Shown in pieces: positions 31,852 through 40,092 of a stretch of DNA of 64,000 nucleotides (position 1 is its first letter; every line of letters begins with the position of its first letter). The position numbers were made by a program, and so were the translations under genes. The notes under the pieces are model-generated. The model was not told the origin of the DNA, did not search any database, and saw only the letters and a list, made by a program, of their open reading frames with translations. Origin of the DNA: an uncultured Muribaculaceae bacterium (GTDB lineage Bacteria; Bacteroidota; Bacteroidia; Bacteroidales; Muribaculaceae); the NCBI GenBank assembly GCA_910579035.1, contig CAJTSR010000001.1:106058-170057 (forward strand), written 5' to 3'.

Positions 31852-33009
31852 TTAACGGCCTCGCCCGCGGCTGGCGCCGCCACCGCCACCGTAAGAACCA
31901 CCACCGCCACGGCTTCCGCCGCCACCGCGATAGGAGCTTCCTGAGTTGCCCCAGTTGTAATTGCTGTTGGAACGGTTATAGTTGCTGTTGTCGCGGCGAG
32001 TTCCGCTGTTATTGTTGTCACGTCCGCGACGGCTATTGTTCGACGGGCGGTAATTATCATTCTTATTAGAGCCGTTTCCGGCGGGAGAGGACGGACGGTA
32101 CGAGCCTCCGTTATTGCCGTTGTTGGACGGACGGCCCATATTTCCGGGACGATAGTTGCCGCCGGGGTTGGTCGACGGGCGATAGTTGCCGCCGGAATAT
32201 CCGGGACGGCGGTTGCCTGTAGAGCCTGCGCCGTATGCAGGGCGATGCGGGCGGCTTGCGCCGGGACGGTTATAGCCCCAGTCGTGCGACGGGCCATACG
32301 ACGGGTAGTGCCCCGGGTGCCAATGACCGGGGTTCCAATGCCCTGGGTGCCAGTGGCCGGGCCACGACCAGCCCCAGTTCCAACCCCACGACGGCCCCCA
32401 TGCCCACGATGGACCCCAATATGGGTCATAGCCCCAGCCGAAGTCAAACCACGGGTCATAGCCCCACGACAAGCTCCAGTACGGGCGGCCGAAACGCCAG
32501 CGCCACGACGGATAGCCGTAGTTCCAGCCCCATGACGACGGATAGTCTATGCTATTGACCACATAGACGTTTATATCCTGCGCCTCGGGAGCGGAATAGT
32601 AATACTGCATCAGCGCGGTATCGCCGGTATTTACCACCACGTCGGGGTTGTGGAAGCGCTCTATGCGGCGAGTGTTCGCGAAATCGGGAGTTTCCGGGCC
32701 GTCTGCCGCCACGGCGCTTTCGCTGCCGCCGCGGCGGTTGTAGGCATCGACGTCCATTTCGAGCGGGCGGGTGCTGCCTGCGCTATAGTTGTCAGTCGAC
32801 TTGGAATTATCAAGATAGTAGTCGATTTCCTGCTGCAGCTGAGCTCTCTGGGCTGCCCTGCGGGCATCTTCCTTCTTCTTTTTCTCAGCAGCCTTGGAGG
32901 GCGAATAGTATAAATCGTCGTCGTAGTCCTGGGCCACGGAGTACACCGGCGCAGACAGAATCCACGCGGCGGCACACAGGAGGGAGAATATGCGGGTGAC
33001 CTTTTTCAT
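31852..33009 (-). CDS. Secreted Trp- and Gly/Asn/Arg-rich low-complexity protein
   Basis: I use the ATG at 33009 (MKKVTRIFSLLCAAAWILS), giving 385 residues with a signal peptide ending SVAQ. Residues 25-130 are charged, with KKKKEDARRAAQRAQLQQEID likely helical. Residues about 145-235 are extremely Trp-rich, with WG/WGP and a PGHWHPGHWNPGHW repeat. From about 235 onward it is low-complexity Gly/Asn/Ser/Arg with RPS/YRP repeats, ending in a poly-Gly, Arg-rich tail. No catalytic domain is seen. I do not recognise a function; similar Bacteroidales proteins carry uninformative vitellogenin-like names. It has a good promoter and precedes the FadL-like gene. Confidence 0.78.
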   Translation of the reverse strand: MKKVTRIFSLLCAAAWILSAPVYSVAQDYDDDLYYSPSKAAEKKKKEDARRAAQRAQLQQEIDYYLDNSKSTDNYSAGSTRPLEMDVDAYNRRGGSESAVAADGPETPDFANTRRIERFHNPDVVVNTGDTALMQYYYSAPEAQDINVYVVNSIDYPSSWGWNYGYPSWRWRFGRPYWSLSWGYDPWFDFGWGYDPYWGPSWAWGPSWGWNWGWSWPGHWHPGHWNPGHWHPGHYPSYGPSHDWGYNRPGASRPHRPAYGAGSTGNRRPGYSGGNYRPSTNPGGNYRPGNMGRPSNNGNNGGSYRPSSPAGNGSNKNDNYRPSNNSRRGRDNNNSGTRRDNSNYNRSNSNYNWGNSGSSYRGGGGSRGGGGSYGGGGGASRGRGR

Positions 33010-33083
33010 CTTAGTTAGTTTAATTAGGTGATAACGAACTGTTGTAATGCTTAGACTCGCATCTGCGCTCAAGGTTTAATAGG

Positions 33084-33116
33084 CAAAGATACGGACAAGT
33101 CGAGGGTAAAATCAAA
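33084..33116 (-). promoter_or_regulatory. Promoter of the Trp-rich/FadL operon (TTTG-N21-TATCTTTG)
   Basis: On the minus strand TTTG (33116-33113), 21 bases, then TATCTTTG (33091-33084). The predicted leader is about 70 bases. Confidence 0.75.
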
Positions 33117-33238
33117 TTTTACAGACTGGGAGTATCTAAGTAGAAGCCAAAGTTACACAATTTCGCACCACTTTTCTATAACGGACAGACGACCGGCGCG
33201 CCTTTTAATGATTTTTAGCGGGTGTTAATAGCGCGAAT

Positions 33239-33271
33239 CCCGCTGCCGCCAATTCTACAAGCGGCAGCGGG
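33239..33271 (-). terminator. Hairpin downstream of hdeD
   Basis: An 11-bp GC stem CCCGCTGCCGC/GCGGCAGCGGG (33239-33249, 33261-33271) lies 20 bases after the HdeD stop codon. It lacks a clear T-run. Confidence 0.5.
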
Positions 33272-33291
33272 ACGCGAATCATAGGCCGGGA

Positions 33292-33846
33292 CTATTCTTT
33301 TCTGACGGGCCTCATTTCGTATGACGCCATGGCGAGGGTAAAGCCCCAGTATATGAATGCCACCGAAGTGAGGAACGACACCATGAGCATATCGCTTACC
33401 CAGCCGGCTTCGAGGAAGAAGAAACCTATGATGCACAGGAGTATTCCGTTGATGATGCCGAGCCACCAATAGCGCGCGCGACGCCCTACTCCGGCTCCTA
33501 CAAAGGCCTCAAGCCCCCAGAATATAAAGATTATGGCAAGGAAATAAGGGAGTACCATCTCTGACAGGATGACGCTCCTCACAAGCATAAAGCCGATAAA
33601 TATATCGATTACGCCTCCGGCTATCCACCAGCCCCAGCCTGCGGCACGGTTAGGCCCGGCAGCCACGCACAGCTGCACCACACCGGCGAGCACCAGAAGC
33701 CAGCCGAATATCTGCGATGCCACGGCATATCCGGCCTCGGGCCAGAACCAGTAAGCGAAGCCGCCGAGTACCAGCAAGATACCGACCACGAGCACAGCCC
33801 ACCACCAGCGGGTTTGCCCAAGATAGTTAATATTGACAGATTTCAT
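33292..33846 (-). CDS. HdeD-like (DUF308) membrane protein
   Basis: A 184-residue protein with six hydrophobic segments arranged as three hairpin pairs, beginning RWWWAVLVVGILLVLGG and including GGVIDIFIGFML and GIINGILLCIIGFFFL. This repeated Gly-rich hairpin layout matches HdeD/DUF308 proteins. E. coli HdeD is linked to acid resistance, but the biochemical role is unknown. It is monocistronic, with terminators on both sides, and lies downstream of the HTCS gene without evident coupling. Confidence 0.85.
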   Translation of the reverse strand: MKSVNINYLGQTRWWWAVLVVGILLVLGGFAYWFWPEAGYAVASQIFGWLLVLAGVVQLCVAAGPNRAAGWGWWIAGGVIDIFIGFMLVRSVILSEMVLPYFLAIIFIFWGLEAFVGAGVGRRARYWWLGIINGILLCIIGFFFLEAGWVSDMLMVSFLTSVAFIYWGFTLAMASYEMRPVRKE

Positions 33847-33898
33847 ATCAAGAGTAGTTAAAACGTATTATAATCTATTGCTATGAAATCATAACAAA

Positions 33899-33930
33899 CA
33901 GTGGCCGGCTAAGGTTGCCGGCCACTGCTT
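33899..33930 (-). terminator. Terminator of the HTCS gene
   Basis: An 11-bp stem CAGTGGCCGGC/GCCGGCCACTG (33899-33909, 33917-33927) immediately follows the HTCS stop codon. T-rich tracts flank it on both strands (TTTGTT on minus, TTTTTT on plus). Confidence 0.85.
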
Positions 33931-33933
33931 TTT

Positions 33934-36900
33934 TCAGGCGTGGTACTCGCTGGGCGACGTGCCGAACTGCTTTTTAAACGAGCGCGAGAAATGCGACAGC
34001 GACGTAAATCCCGTCATATCGGCTATTTCCGACATCGTGTGATGCCCTTCGAGTATGAGCTGCGCCGCGCGGTTGAGCTTATAGGTTTTGAAGAACACTC
34101 CGGGCGTTTCGCCGGTAAGGCCTTTCACCTTGTAGTAAAATTTGGTTCGCGATATCTTCATCATTCGCGATATATTGGTTATGTCAAGCTCTGGATTGGC
34201 AATCTCCTGCTCCATAAGCTGATACAGCTCCGATAGGAAAGCGTTGTCGTGTGGCGACAGTATCTCCTGGTCAACATCGTCGATAGTGGTGCTCGAATTC
34301 ACTATCTGCATCATCTTCTCTCGGTTGAGCAACAGCGATTTAATCAGCGACATCATAAAATTGGGGTCGAAAGGCTTGGTAACATAGGCGTCGGCCTGCG
34401 CATTTAGTCCTTCCACCTGATTTTCAACCGTGGCCTTGGCCGTGACAAGCACAAGCGGCACATGGCTGAGCCTGATATCGTCTTTGACCTGCCTGCACAG
34501 CGACAAGCCGTCCTTGCCCGGCATCACAACATCGCTTATAATCAGTGCCGGAGCGGACGTTTCGAGCCATTCGAGAGCCGAATCGACATCGAAGCGCGTC
34601 ACCACCCTGTAAGTACCCGACAGCAGCGTCTTAAGATAGTGGGCCACCTCCACATCGTCGTCCACCACAAGTACCAGAGGCTTGTCGGAAGCCGCCTCCT
34701 CGCTTTCGGCGCGGGGGGTGGCGTCGTTACTTATCGGAAAGACTTCCGACTGCTCCGCGCTGCGCGACGCCAGCTCGTCGGCGCTGTACGACTCCTTGTC
34801 GATAGGAAGCAACACCACGAAGCAGGCTCCTTTACCGTCGTCGGGCATAACGGCTCTGAGCGAGCCGTGGTGCAGCTCGGCGAGGCGGCGCGCATAGTAA
34901 AGCCCTATGCCCGAACCGCTGCTCACACTGTCGGGCTTTTCAAGACGGTAATATCGCTCGAATATTTTCTCGAGCTTGTCGGCAGGTATGCCAGGGCCGC
35001 TGTTTTCGACAGTGATTTTGGCAAAGCGGAGTCCTTGAGCCATAATCTCGTCGAACGAGGTCTTTACCGTTCCGCCGCGAGGGGTGTACTTCAGCGCGTT
35101 GGACAGCAGATTGGTGTATATCTTTATGAATTTGTCCTCGTCGAGCCACATAGCGCAGGAGTCATCGAATCCATATGTGGTCCACTGAATGTCCTTTTGT
35201 TCTGCCGTAGCCACGAAGGGCGCTGTGACACGCCGCAGAACATCGTTTATATCAGCGCGCCGCACCTGCAGCTTCAGCACGTCGTTATCGAGTTTGTTGA
35301 AATCGAGCAGTTGGTTGACAAGCTGCAGCATACGGTCCACATTGGTCTTCACTATGGCGAGCAGGCTGCGGTCGTGACCGCTGATATCGGGCGACGACGC
35401 AAGCTGAACCACCGGCCCGGCTATCATGGTCAGAGGCGTGCGGAACTCGTGCGACACATTTGCGAAAAAGCGCATATTCATAGTGTTGACACGCTGTTCC
35501 TGCTCCTTTTCCATCTTGGCCTGCCTCACGGCGTTTCGCTCGGCCTGTATGCGCATTCTGGCCACAAACAGTATGTACACCAAGGCCATGCCTACCAATA
35601 TATAAATAGCAATTGCCCACCACGACGCCCACCATGCCGGAGATATCTCTATCCTGATGGCTATGGTACGGAAAGAGCCTTCGGCGCCCTCCACAGGTAT
35701 GCGCACCCTGAATGTATAATCGCCCGGTGCGACATTGGCATACGATGCCTCACGCCTGTCAGAGGCGTCGACCCACGCAGGGTCAACCCCGTCGAGCCTG
35801 TACTGGCACTGCACACGGTGGTTTTCGCAGTAGTCCAGAGCCACGAAAGACACCGTGAAACTGTTTTGGTCGTGGCGGAGCCTCACCGTGGGGTTATACG
35901 ACATATGCTTGTCGATAACGCCGCCCTCGCCGGGGACAACGGCACGGTTGTGTATCTTGAGGTTTTCAAACAGTACCGGCACATCAGGCGACACAAACAC
36001 CTCCTCCGGCCTGAAGAATGTCAGGCCGTGAGTGCCGCCGAAAATAATGGTGCCGTGCTGCATGCGAGCCGATGCCCTGTCATAGAACTGGTTACCGCCT
36101 ATGCCGTCATAAGCATAGAAATTATCGACAGCCATCGATTCGGGATTGAGGCGCCCCATGCCGTGAAGCGTGCTTATCCATAGCTGCCCGTCCTCGTCTT
36201 TTTCTATAGCCGACACATCGGAGCAGGGCAAGCCGCCGACACGCTCTATCGTGCCGTCGGCCGGACGATAGAGCAGCAGGCCGTTGGAAACTGTCCCTAT
36301 CCAGAATATGCTGTCGGAATCGGCACGCACAGCGGTAGGAATAAACACCGAGCGGCTTATGGCAGCCTTGAACCCCTCGGAATTGACCGGCGCGAGGCTT
36401 ACCTCGCAGGTATTGGTATCGATAAGCTTCATCGGCTGGTTGAAGGCGAGAGCCATAATATGAGAATCGTCGAACTGTGCCAGACCCGGAGTGAAGCAGA
36501 AGCCCTCGAACACCTGCACGGCCTCGAATTTGTCTGCGCCCGGCCTCAGATAGTACACATACGGGCTTGCCGTACCCACCCATATGGTTCCGTCATTGCC
36601 TCTGAACATCTGCATCGGCAGCCATATCCAGTGGCGCTCCTTAACGGTAAGCTTGCCGTCGGCATAGGAGCAGCGCAGCACCTCGTTGTTGGTGGCGGTA
36701 ATCCACATATCGCCGTCGGGCAAGGCTATTATATTGGCCGGCCCCTTGTCCGACTGCGACACACCGGAGCAGAAACGGTCGGCAGGTATGTTTTCAATGC
36801 TCTGCTCGGAGGGGTCGTAGATAAACACTCCGTCGCGCTTGGTAAGCGCCCAAAGCCTGTTGGTACTGTCGGCGGCAACAGCCACCACCGATTTGTTTTT

Positions 36901-37938
36901 CAGCCTCGAACTAAGGAAGTTATTATTGTTGAATCGCTCCTTATAATGGTAATGCACGGCGTATCCCTGATCCTCCGAGCCGAACCATATATTACGGCGC
37001 GAGTCGGTGAATATGGTCTTGATTTTGAATGCCGGCACGGCAAAGGGGAAGCCGTCGTCGTCCTGATGCTTGAGTCTGCCTGTGGATCGCTCGTAGAGAA
37101 ACATTCCGTCCTTGGCCGTGAGCAACAGCACATCGTCCTCGCCATAGGGGTGAACATACTCAAAGTCAGCCGTATTCAGGCTTGGATGAGCTGTAAGAGC
37201 CTCGGGCAAGCTTCGGAAACGGCGGGTGCGGGTGTCAAAAACCTTAAGCAGATGCTCCCCTGTCACCCATATTTCGTGCCGGTACGGCATAAAGGAGTTG
37301 GTAGCCGCGCCCTCGAAAGCCACAGAATCGGCAACGACGCCACGACGGGTGTCGTACCGCTTGACAAAGGTCTGCGACACAATCCAGAGGTCGCCGTCGC
37401 TATCGGGGTGCGCTTTCACCCAGAACATATTCTGCGAATCCATCTTGGGTATTTCCACCACCGCCGAATCGGCCTCCTCGTCATATCGCATCAGCGAGGC
37501 GTCGTAGTTGTTGAAATAAAGTTTGCCGTCCGAGGTTTCCACAATGTCCTTCACATAGCGGCTACCGGGAGGCATCTTCACCCGCTTGAAATCATCACTC
37601 TCGGTATAGCGGCACACGCCGTTGACAGTGGCAATCCACAAACGCCCGCGCGAATCGCGGAATATATCTCTTACGTGGTTATCGAAAAGTGTCGTGCTGT
37701 CACTGCCCGCGAAATACTGGTGGAACTGGTGGGCGTCGTATTTGTTGAGGCCACGGAAAGTGCCGAGCCAGATATGCCCCTGCGCGTCCTCGCCTATGGA
37801 GTAGACGAACTGATTCGACAGCTCCGGCGAAACCGCCGTGGGCGTTTCTCTATCGCTGCCCGAATCGCTTTGTCCGGGTGCGGAACACCCCGTAAGCATA
37901 AGGCACAATATGGCTGCAAGTTTGTTCAATGGCTTCAT
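33934..37938 (-). CDS. Hybrid two-component system sensor/regulator (HTCS) of the PUL
   Basis: The ATG at 37938 gives 1334 residues. An N-terminal leader with LTGC (lipobox-like) precedes a periplasmic two-bladed propeller sensor built from repeats such as GHIWLGTFRGLNKY (about 35-660), a Y_Y_Y domain (about 683-746), one membrane helix (about 765-793), a HisKA domain with SHEFRTPL (His830), HATPase (NSGPGIPADKL, GIGLYYARRL), a receiver with phospho-acceptor Asp1136 (ISDVVMPG), and a C-terminal AraC helix-turn-helix ending SRSFKKQFGTSPSEYHA. HTCS proteins sense a breakdown oligosaccharide and activate the neighbouring PUL. It is divergent from the carboxylesterase gene. Confidence 0.95.
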   Translation of the reverse strand: MKPLNKLAAILCLMLTGCSAPGQSDSGSDRETPTAVSPELSNQFVYSIGEDAQGHIWLGTFRGLNKYDAHQFHQYFAGSDSTTLFDNHVRDIFRDSRGRLWIATVNGVCRYTESDDFKRVKMPPGSRYVKDIVETSDGKLYFNNYDASLMRYDEEADSAVVEIPKMDSQNMFWVKAHPDSDGDLWIVSQTFVKRYDTRRGVVADSVAFEGAATNSFMPYRHEIWVTGEHLLKVFDTRTRRFRSLPEALTAHPSLNTADFEYVHPYGEDDVLLLTAKDGMFLYERSTGRLKHQDDDGFPFAVPAFKIKTIFTDSRRNIWFGSEDQGYAVHYHYKERFNNNNFLSSRLKNKSVVAVAADSTNRLWALTKRDGVFIYDPSEQSIENIPADRFCSGVSQSDKGPANIIALPDGDMWITATNNEVLRCSYADGKLTVKERHWIWLPMQMFRGNDGTIWVGTASPYVYYLRPGADKFEAVQVFEGFCFTPGLAQFDDSHIMALAFNQPMKLIDTNTCEVSLAPVNSEGFKAAISRSVFIPTAVRADSDSIFWIGTVSNGLLLYRPADGTIERVGGLPCSDVSAIEKDEDGQLWISTLHGMGRLNPESMAVDNFYAYDGIGGNQFYDRASARMQHGTIIFGGTHGLTFFRPEEVFVSPDVPVLFENLKIHNRAVVPGEGGVIDKHMSYNPTVRLRHDQNSFTVSFVALDYCENHRVQCQYRLDGVDPAWVDASDRREASYANVAPGDYTFRVRIPVEGAEGSFRTIAIRIEISPAWWASWWAIAIYILVGMALVYILFVARMRIQAERNAVRQAKMEKEQEQRVNTMNMRFFANVSHEFRTPLTMIAGPVVQLASSPDISGHDRSLLAIVKTNVDRMLQLVNQLLDFNKLDNDVLKLQVRRADINDVLRRVTAPFVATAEQKDIQWTTYGFDDSCAMWLDEDKFIKIYTNLLSNALKYTPRGGTVKTSFDEIMAQGLRFAKITVENSGPGIPADKLEKIFERYYRLEKPDSVSSGSGIGLYYARRLAELHHGSLRAVMPDDGKGACFVVLLPIDKESYSADELASRSAEQSEVFPISNDATPRAESEEAASDKPLVLVVDDDVEVAHYLKTLLSGTYRVVTRFDVDSALEWLETSAPALIISDVVMPGKDGLSLCRQVKDDIRLSHVPLVLVTAKATVENQVEGLNAQADAYVTKPFDPNFMMSLIKSLLLNREKMMQIVNSSTTIDDVDQEILSPHDNAFLSELYQLMEQEIANPELDITNISRMMKISRTKFYYKVKGLTGETPGVFFKTYKLNRAAQLILEGHHTMSEIADMTGFTSLSHFSRSFKKQFGTSPSEYHA

Positions 37939-37958
37939 AAGGTTTGTTCGTTTAAGAA

Positions 37959-37988
37959 CAAATTTAAGCATTGCCGCTCACTCGCAAA
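37959..37988 (-). promoter_or_regulatory. Promoter of the HTCS gene (TTTG-N18-TAAATTTG)
   Basis: On the minus strand TTTG (37988-37985), 18 bases, then TAAATTTG (37966-37959). It lies 20 bases before the ATG, in the divergent region shared with the carboxylesterase. Confidence 0.65.
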
Positions 37989-38116
37989 GCCCCTTATAAC
38001 ATTTGATGCCACGCATTTAAACAAATTGTCAAAAGTTTAAACATATTGCAAAGCGCCGTTTAACCCACAGACAAAACAATAACACTCTTTGCAAAGGCAA
38101 GACCGATTTACGCAGC

Positions 38117-38124
38117 TAATTTTG
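38117..38124 (+). promoter_or_regulatory. -7 promoter box of the PUL carboxylesterase
   Basis: TAATTTTG matches TAnnTTTG, 33 bases before the ATG. A TTTG lies 25 bases upstream (38088-38091), slightly too far, as expected for an activator-dependent promoter. The A/T-rich 38010-38050 stretch is a candidate HTCS operator. Confidence 0.55.
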
Positions 38125-38157
38125 CATCGTGAAAAAACAACCTTGAATCATTATCAT

Positions 38158-39804
38158 ATGAAGAAACTGAAACTACCCATTTTCGCCGCCCTCGTGTTGG
38201 CGCTTGGCGCGTGCGGCAACCAAAGCCGCACCAATGGTTCGGACAGTGCCGAAATACACGCGTCGGCATCGGACGCCGTGGCCGCCACATCGGCAGGCAA
38301 GGTCGCCGGATACGTGCAGAACGGCATCAATATTTTCAAAGGAATACCGTATGCCAAGGCTGAGCGCTTCCAAGCTCCGCAGGCTCCCGACAGCTGGGAA
38401 GGCGTGCGCAGCTGCCGCTCTTTCGGCCCCACCTCGCCTCAGGCTGAGCGTGCAGGCTGGCAGAACGACGAGATAGCATTCGCCTTCGACTGGGACGACG
38501 GCTACACCGGCGAAGACTGCCAGCGACTCAACATATGGACTCCCGCCATTGCCGACGGCAAAAAGCGTCCTGTGATGGTATGGCTCCACGGCGGCGGCTT
38601 CGCGGCTGGCAGCGGACAGGAGCTTCCGGGATATGACGGCGCAAACCTCGCCAAAGACGGCGACGCAGTGGTGGTGACTCTCAACCACCGCCTGAACGTG
38701 CTCGGATTCCTCGATCTTTCCGAATTTGGCGAAAAATACGCCAAATCGGGCAATGCCGGCCTCCTCGACCTCGTGGCCGCACTGCGCTGGGTGAAAGACA
38801 ACATCGCCAACTTCGGCGGCGACCCCGACAATGTGACCATCTTCGGACAGTCGGGCGGCGGCGGCAAGGTGACGACCCTTCTGGGCACACCGTCGGCCGA
38901 CGGACTGTTCCACAAGGCTATCGTGCAGAGCGGCTCCATGCTCCGTATGATGAACGCCGAGAACTCCCGCCGCATAGGCCGCGCCGCAGTTGAAGAACTC
39001 GGCCTCAATCCCGCCGATATCTCCGCCATCGACACCATACCCTACGAACACCTGCTCGCAGCCGGCGAAAAGGCCATAGCCAAGGTAAAAGCTGAACTCG
39101 CCGACAATACCGGCGGCACATTCATATTCGGCTGGGCACCCACCGTCGACGGCGACGTGCTCCCCACCCACCCCTTCGAGCCGGAAGCTCCCGCCCAGAG
39201 CAAGGAAGTGCCTATGATGATTGGCACCACGCTCCACGAGTTTACCGCAAGCACCTACGTGCCCGCTCTTAAAGAAATGCCTAAAGAAAAGATAATAGAG
39301 AACCTCAAACAGCGCTACGGCGAGAACACCGAAGACTTCCTTACCGCGTTTGAAAAGGCATTCCCCGGCTACCAGCCCATCGACCTTATCGACACCGACT
39401 TCACCTTCCGCCCCGGCGCAGTGGAGCAAGGCAATCTCAAATCGGCTGTCGAAGGAGCCGCTCCCGTATATATGTATATGTTCGCATGGGAGTCGCCGGT
39501 GATGGACGGTCGTCTGCGCAGCACACACTGCATAGAGATACCCTTCGTATTCAACAACACCGACCGCCACGCATCGATGACCGGCGGCGGAGAAGACGCC
39601 CGCAAGCTCGGCAAGATTATGAGCGAGGCGTGGCTCAACTTCGCCCGCACAGGCAAGCCTGCCGCAGAAGGGATGCCCGAATGGCCCGCATACACGGCTG
39701 AGAACGGCGCCACGATGTGGTTCGACAACAACTGCCACGTAACCAACCACCACGATAAAGAACTGCTCGATATTGTTCACCGCGCACCCGTCCGCGGATT
39801 CTAA
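38158..39804 (+). CDS. Type-B carboxylesterase lipoprotein
   Basis: The ATG at 38158 gives 548 residues. Lipoprotein leader with LGAC (Cys19). The alpha/beta hydrolase fold of the carboxylesterase/cholinesterase family is clear: FKGIPYAKAERF, EDCQRLNIWTP, the oxyanion hole HGGGF, nucleophile GQSGGGG (Ser232), and a late HCIEIPFVF His segment. It hydrolyses carboxylic esters, plausibly acyl or aryl groups on glycans, at the cell envelope. It is the first plus-strand gene of the PUL. A MITE now fills the space between it and susC; without the insertion the gap would be about 31 bases. Confidence 0.9.
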   Translation: MKKLKLPIFAALVLALGACGNQSRTNGSDSAEIHASASDAVAATSAGKVAGYVQNGINIFKGIPYAKAERFQAPQAPDSWEGVRSCRSFGPTSPQAERAGWQNDEIAFAFDWDDGYTGEDCQRLNIWTPAIADGKKRPVMVWLHGGGFAAGSGQELPGYDGANLAKDGDAVVVTLNHRLNVLGFLDLSEFGEKYAKSGNAGLLDLVAALRWVKDNIANFGGDPDNVTIFGQSGGGGKVTTLLGTPSADGLFHKAIVQSGSMLRMMNAENSRRIGRAAVEELGLNPADISAIDTIPYEHLLAAGEKAIAKVKAELADNTGGTFIFGWAPTVDGDVLPTHPFEPEAPAQSKEVPMMIGTTLHEFTASTYVPALKEMPKEKIIENLKQRYGENTEDFLTAFEKAFPGYQPIDLIDTDFTFRPGAVEQGNLKSAVEGAAPVYMYMFAWESPVMDGRLRSTHCIEIPFVFNNTDRHASMTGGGEDARKLGKIMSEAWLNFARTGKPAAEGMPEWPAYTAENGATMWFDNNCHVTNHHDKELLDIVHRAPVRGF

Positions 39805-39818
39805 CCTAAAGCAAAACC

Positions 39819-40078
39819 TAAGAGGGTGTTTAATAATATCTGTTAAAGCGCAGGACAAAAAGTTTTGGAGGCGAAGCCTTTGATACCGCCTGTGCAGATA
39901 TCACTAAACGCCCTGACCAAAGGTAGATTTAACAATAGTGCCGTATTGGCGTCTTTTTGTTAACCTGCCCATTATTCATCGGTCACATAGCAACCGCTAT
40001 GCTCCCTCTTCCTAATGAACAGTTTAAGCAAAAATACACCAACCTGCGCTTGAACAGATATTATTGAACACCCTCTAA
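39819..40078. mobile_element. 254-bp miniature inverted-repeat element between the carboxylesterase and susC
   Basis: The element runs from GAG at 39822 to CTC at 40075. The 33-bp ends (39822-39854 and 40043-40075) match at 31 positions as inverted repeats, starting GAGGGTGTTTAATAATATCT. It is flanked by a TAA direct repeat (39819-39821 and 40076-40078). There is no ORF of useful size; an internal CATAGC/GCTATG hairpin lies at 39986-40001. GAG ends and the TAA duplication are shared with the 3.7 kb element, though the end sequences differ. Confidence 0.8.
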
Positions 40079-40092
40079 ATCATTACCAAATT

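Noticed and set aside
39822..40075. Transposase remnant inside the larger MITE
   Set aside because: No frame of useful length or transposase motif is visible; it appears non-autonomous.
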